From NCBI RefSeq assembly GCF_028748105.1, contig NZ_CP118168.1, positions 248,001-312,000 on the forward strand: a stretch of DNA of 64,000 bases. Direction: 5' to 3'. The notes beneath the pieces are model-generated. The model was not told the origin of the DNA and did no database searches. It worked only from the letters and a program-made list of their open reading frames with translations. How positions within the stretch are numbered: position 1 is the stretch's first letter; each line of letters begins with the position of its first letter. The DNA comes from Entomospira nematocerorum. Its GTDB lineage: Bacteria; Spirochaetota; Spirochaetia; WRBN01. A program made the position numbers and the translations under genes. Positions 62,361 through 64,000 of this stretch are shown in pieces.

Positions 62361-63062
62361 TTAAAAATTCATAGGTGAGTATCCTAAGGTTTTATCCATT
62401 GCAACAAAATTTTCCTTATTTTGTTCAAACGTATTCACATAAGACTCTCTATAGTCTGAGTAATGCTCTTTATCGCTATATCCAATAAATTCGCGTACAA
62501 TAGTTTCACCACCATATACTTCTGCAGTAGGAGCAATTTTTGATAACGTAAATCCATGATAATACACATTAGTGTCATCTTCGAATTCCACAAAATCATT
62601 ACCCTCACTAATAAGCTTAAATCCACTATGATGCTCACGTTGTAACTGCTCTATCAACATTTTTTTATATGATTCATCTGTGTATGCAACCGATGTAGTA
62701 TGTGTCAGTACATTGTAATGAAAGTCATGGTCATCATTATCAACAAGGTGATGAACCGCTGCCTCTTTCTCTCCCCAAGTTCCAACTTCCTGCATCGTAT
62801 GACGAAGACTTTCTATTGTATCTGAACCGATCATAACAATAAAGTGTCTTGTAGCATCAAAATCTAGCTCTACCTGTTTTGTCATATCTCCAACAGCTAC
62901 ATCAATCATCTTGGTCTTTGATTCAGCCTGATGTTGCGTTTCTGTCACTGTCTGATTGGCATGTTCAGTATGAACGGCATCTACAGCATCCTGAGTCTGA
63001 TCCGCCGGCTTACATCCCCAAACGACAAACAATGCTATACCTAAAATCAGTACATTTTTCAT
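62361..63062 (-). CDS. Hypothetical lipoprotein, histidine-rich
   Basis: 233 residues, not recognised. Signal sequence with lipobox VVWGC (Cys17). The mature part starts with a polar Thr/Gln/His-rich linker and then a folded domain of about 180 residues with clusters of His and Asp (HHLVDNDDHDFHYN, QREHHSGF). The clusters could bind metal, but this is a guess. GAGG lies about 8 nt before the ATG. It is followed by yggT, which has its own promoter. Confidence 0.6.
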   Translation of the reverse strand: MKNVLILGIALFVVWGCKPADQTQDAVDAVHTEHANQTVTETQHQAESKTKMIDVAVGDMTKQVELDFDATRHFIVMIGSDTIESLRHTMQEVGTWGEKEAAVHHLVDNDDHDFHYNVLTHTTSVAYTDESYKKMLIEQLQREHHSGFKLISEGNDFVEFEDDTNVYYHGFTLSKIAPTAEVYGGETIVREFIGYSDKEHYSDYRESYVNTFEQNKENFVAMDKTLGYSPMNF

Positions 63063-63214
63063 TTTTTTACCTCTTTTTATCTATGTAGAACGTTATTGTG
63101 CATCTAATATACTCATATTATTGCTATTTGCATCTTTTTTTATAGAAAAAAAGAAAAGATACAAAAATACTTTACAATGACTATATTTCTGCGTATATTG
63201 AAGAATAATACTAA

Positions 63215-63242
63215 TTGAGTTATCCAATAAAAAGCGTATTAT
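63215..63242 (+). promoter_or_regulatory. Promoter of the CoA-disulfide reductase-like gene
   Basis: TTGAGT (63215-63220) and TATTAT (63237-63242), 16-nt spacer, about 43 nt before the ATG. No other element was seen in the 63063-63285 gap. Confidence 0.5.
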
Positions 63243-63285
63243 CAAATACAGCTAAATGGATTACAGAATGAAAGGAGTTCATTGT

Positions 63286-64000
63286 ATGAAGAAAAAAGTA
63301 CTCGTAGTAGGTGGAGTAGCGGGCGGGGCTACTGCAGTTGCACGTCTAAGACGACTAGATGAAGAGGCGGAAATTATTTTATTTGAACGAGATCCCTATG
63401 TCTCTTTTGCCAACTGTGGCTTGCCTTACTATATTGGAGGAACAATAGCTGAGCGTGATAAGCTACTTCTACAAACCCCAGAAAGTTTTAAAAATCGATT
63501 TAATATCGATGTCCGCGTTCACAGTAAAGTAGTCGCTGTAGATGCAGAGAAGAAGGAGGTAACTGTCACCACGTCCGATGGGACTACATACTCTGAATCA
63601 TATACACATCTTATCCTTTCACCTGGTGCCAAACCTTTTATTCCACCTATTAAAGGTATTGATATGCCTCGTATTTTATCACTTCGCAATGTACCGGACA
63701 CCGATCGTATCAAAGAGATGGTAGATCTTCAAACAACAAAAGATGTTGTCGTTATCGGTGGCGGTTTCATTGGTGTTGAAATGGCGGAAAATCTGATCGA
63801 TATTGGTATGCAAACACATTTAGTAGAGGCTGCACCACATATTTTAGCTCCGTTTGATAGCGAAATAAGTACAATGCTCGAGGATGAACTTACTAAACAC
63901 GGTATTGGATTACACTTAGGAAAAAAAGCTGTTGAATTTACGGAAAAAGAAGATCGTGTGACGATCCACTTTGAGAGTGGCGAATCTATCGACGCAGATC
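63286..64000 (+). CDS. FAD-dependent CoA-disulfide reductase/NADH oxidase-like protein (3' partial)
   Basis: 238 codons are visible and the frame runs off the window. FAD site VLVVGGVAGGATAVARLRR, active-site Cys44 in FANCGLPYYIGG, LSPGAKPFIPPI, and the NAD site VVVIGGGFIGVEMAENL are present. The single Cys44 (not a CxxxxC disulphide) marks the CoA-disulphide reductase/NADH oxidase/persulphide reductase group. A C-terminal rhodanese domain, found in some members, would lie outside the window. AAAGGAG lies 9 nt before the ATG. Confidence 0.9.
   Translation, partial: MKKKVLVVGGVAGGATAVARLRRLDEEAEIILFERDPYVSFANCGLPYYIGGTIAERDKLLLQTPESFKNRFNIDVRVHSKVVAVDAEKKEVTVTTSDGTTYSESYTHLILSPGAKPFIPPIKGIDMPRILSLRNVPDTDRIKEMVDLQTTKDVVVIGGGFIGVEMAENLIDIGMQTHLVEAAPHILAPFDSEISTMLEDELTKHGIGLHLGKKAVEFTEKEDRVTIHFESGESIDAD

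Overview
The window looks like chromosomal DNA of a low-GC spirochaete. The pointers are a CarD-type regulator upstream of isoprenoid genes, a DUF115 'motility accessory factor' protein, a flagellar hook/basal-body-like protein, a FliL-like lipoprotein, an EF-P of the arginine (EarP) type, and a 16S rRNA gene not followed by 23S/5S. The mix of compact operons, DUF4116 repeat proteins and a bS22/COX24-like mini-protein would suit an Entomospira-like or Treponema-related lineage, but the genus is inference. Gene density is very high. No insertion sequence, phage, CRISPR array or plasmid gene was seen.

Layout. 2-4426 (+): membrane protein with a degenerate GGDEF domain, RNase HI, a MATE exporter and a coiled-coil protein. 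4509-5451 (-): EF-P and L31. 5724-7646 (+): L21, Prp, L27 and Obg, followed by convergent nrdR. 8339-14328 (+): a cell-envelope operon (YkgJ-type protein, small protein, MltG, signal peptidase I, PASTA penicillin-binding protein, DUF115 protein). 14312-19016: TRIC channel, COX24-like mini-gene and two DUF4116 repeat proteins. 18981-22709 (-): carD-ispD-ispF-uppP-hemW. 22774-30569 (+): FliL-like lipoprotein, flavodiiron protein, a GldA/F/G-like ABC exporter with a DUF4340 protein, and RNase HII. 30558-34281 (-): FlgG-like exported protein, a D-2-hydroxyacid dehydrogenase, tRNA-Ile and 16S rRNA.

34748-38951 (-) is a beta-glucoside operon (antiterminator, PTS EIIBCA, 6-phospho-beta-glucosidase) with a visible RAT/terminator leader. 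Next come a lipoprotein with 13 copies of an 18-bp repeat, tRNA-Thr, two acyltransferase-3 membrane proteins, an M16C metallopeptidase, tRNA-Phe, an AbgT transporter, Lon, two tandem M18 aminopeptidases, alanine racemase, a TrmH-family methyltransferase with a tail of fifteen 39-bp repeats overlapping serS, and a minus-strand block (transporter, Rossmann protein, RecG, YggT, lipoprotein). The window ends inside a CoA-disulfide-reductase-like flavoprotein.

Two transcription/translation patterns stand out. Several first genes (rnhA, ykgJ-like, lepB, carD, the FliL-like lipoprotein, the M16 peptidase, yggT) have -35/-10 elements whose -10 box ends only 6-11 nt before the start codon, which predicts leaderless or nearly leaderless mRNAs. 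The 16S 3' end nevertheless keeps a normal anti-Shine-Dalgarno sequence, and most other genes have clear Shine-Dalgarno sites. carD and the FliL-like lipoprotein are divergent and their -35 boxes occupy the same bases.
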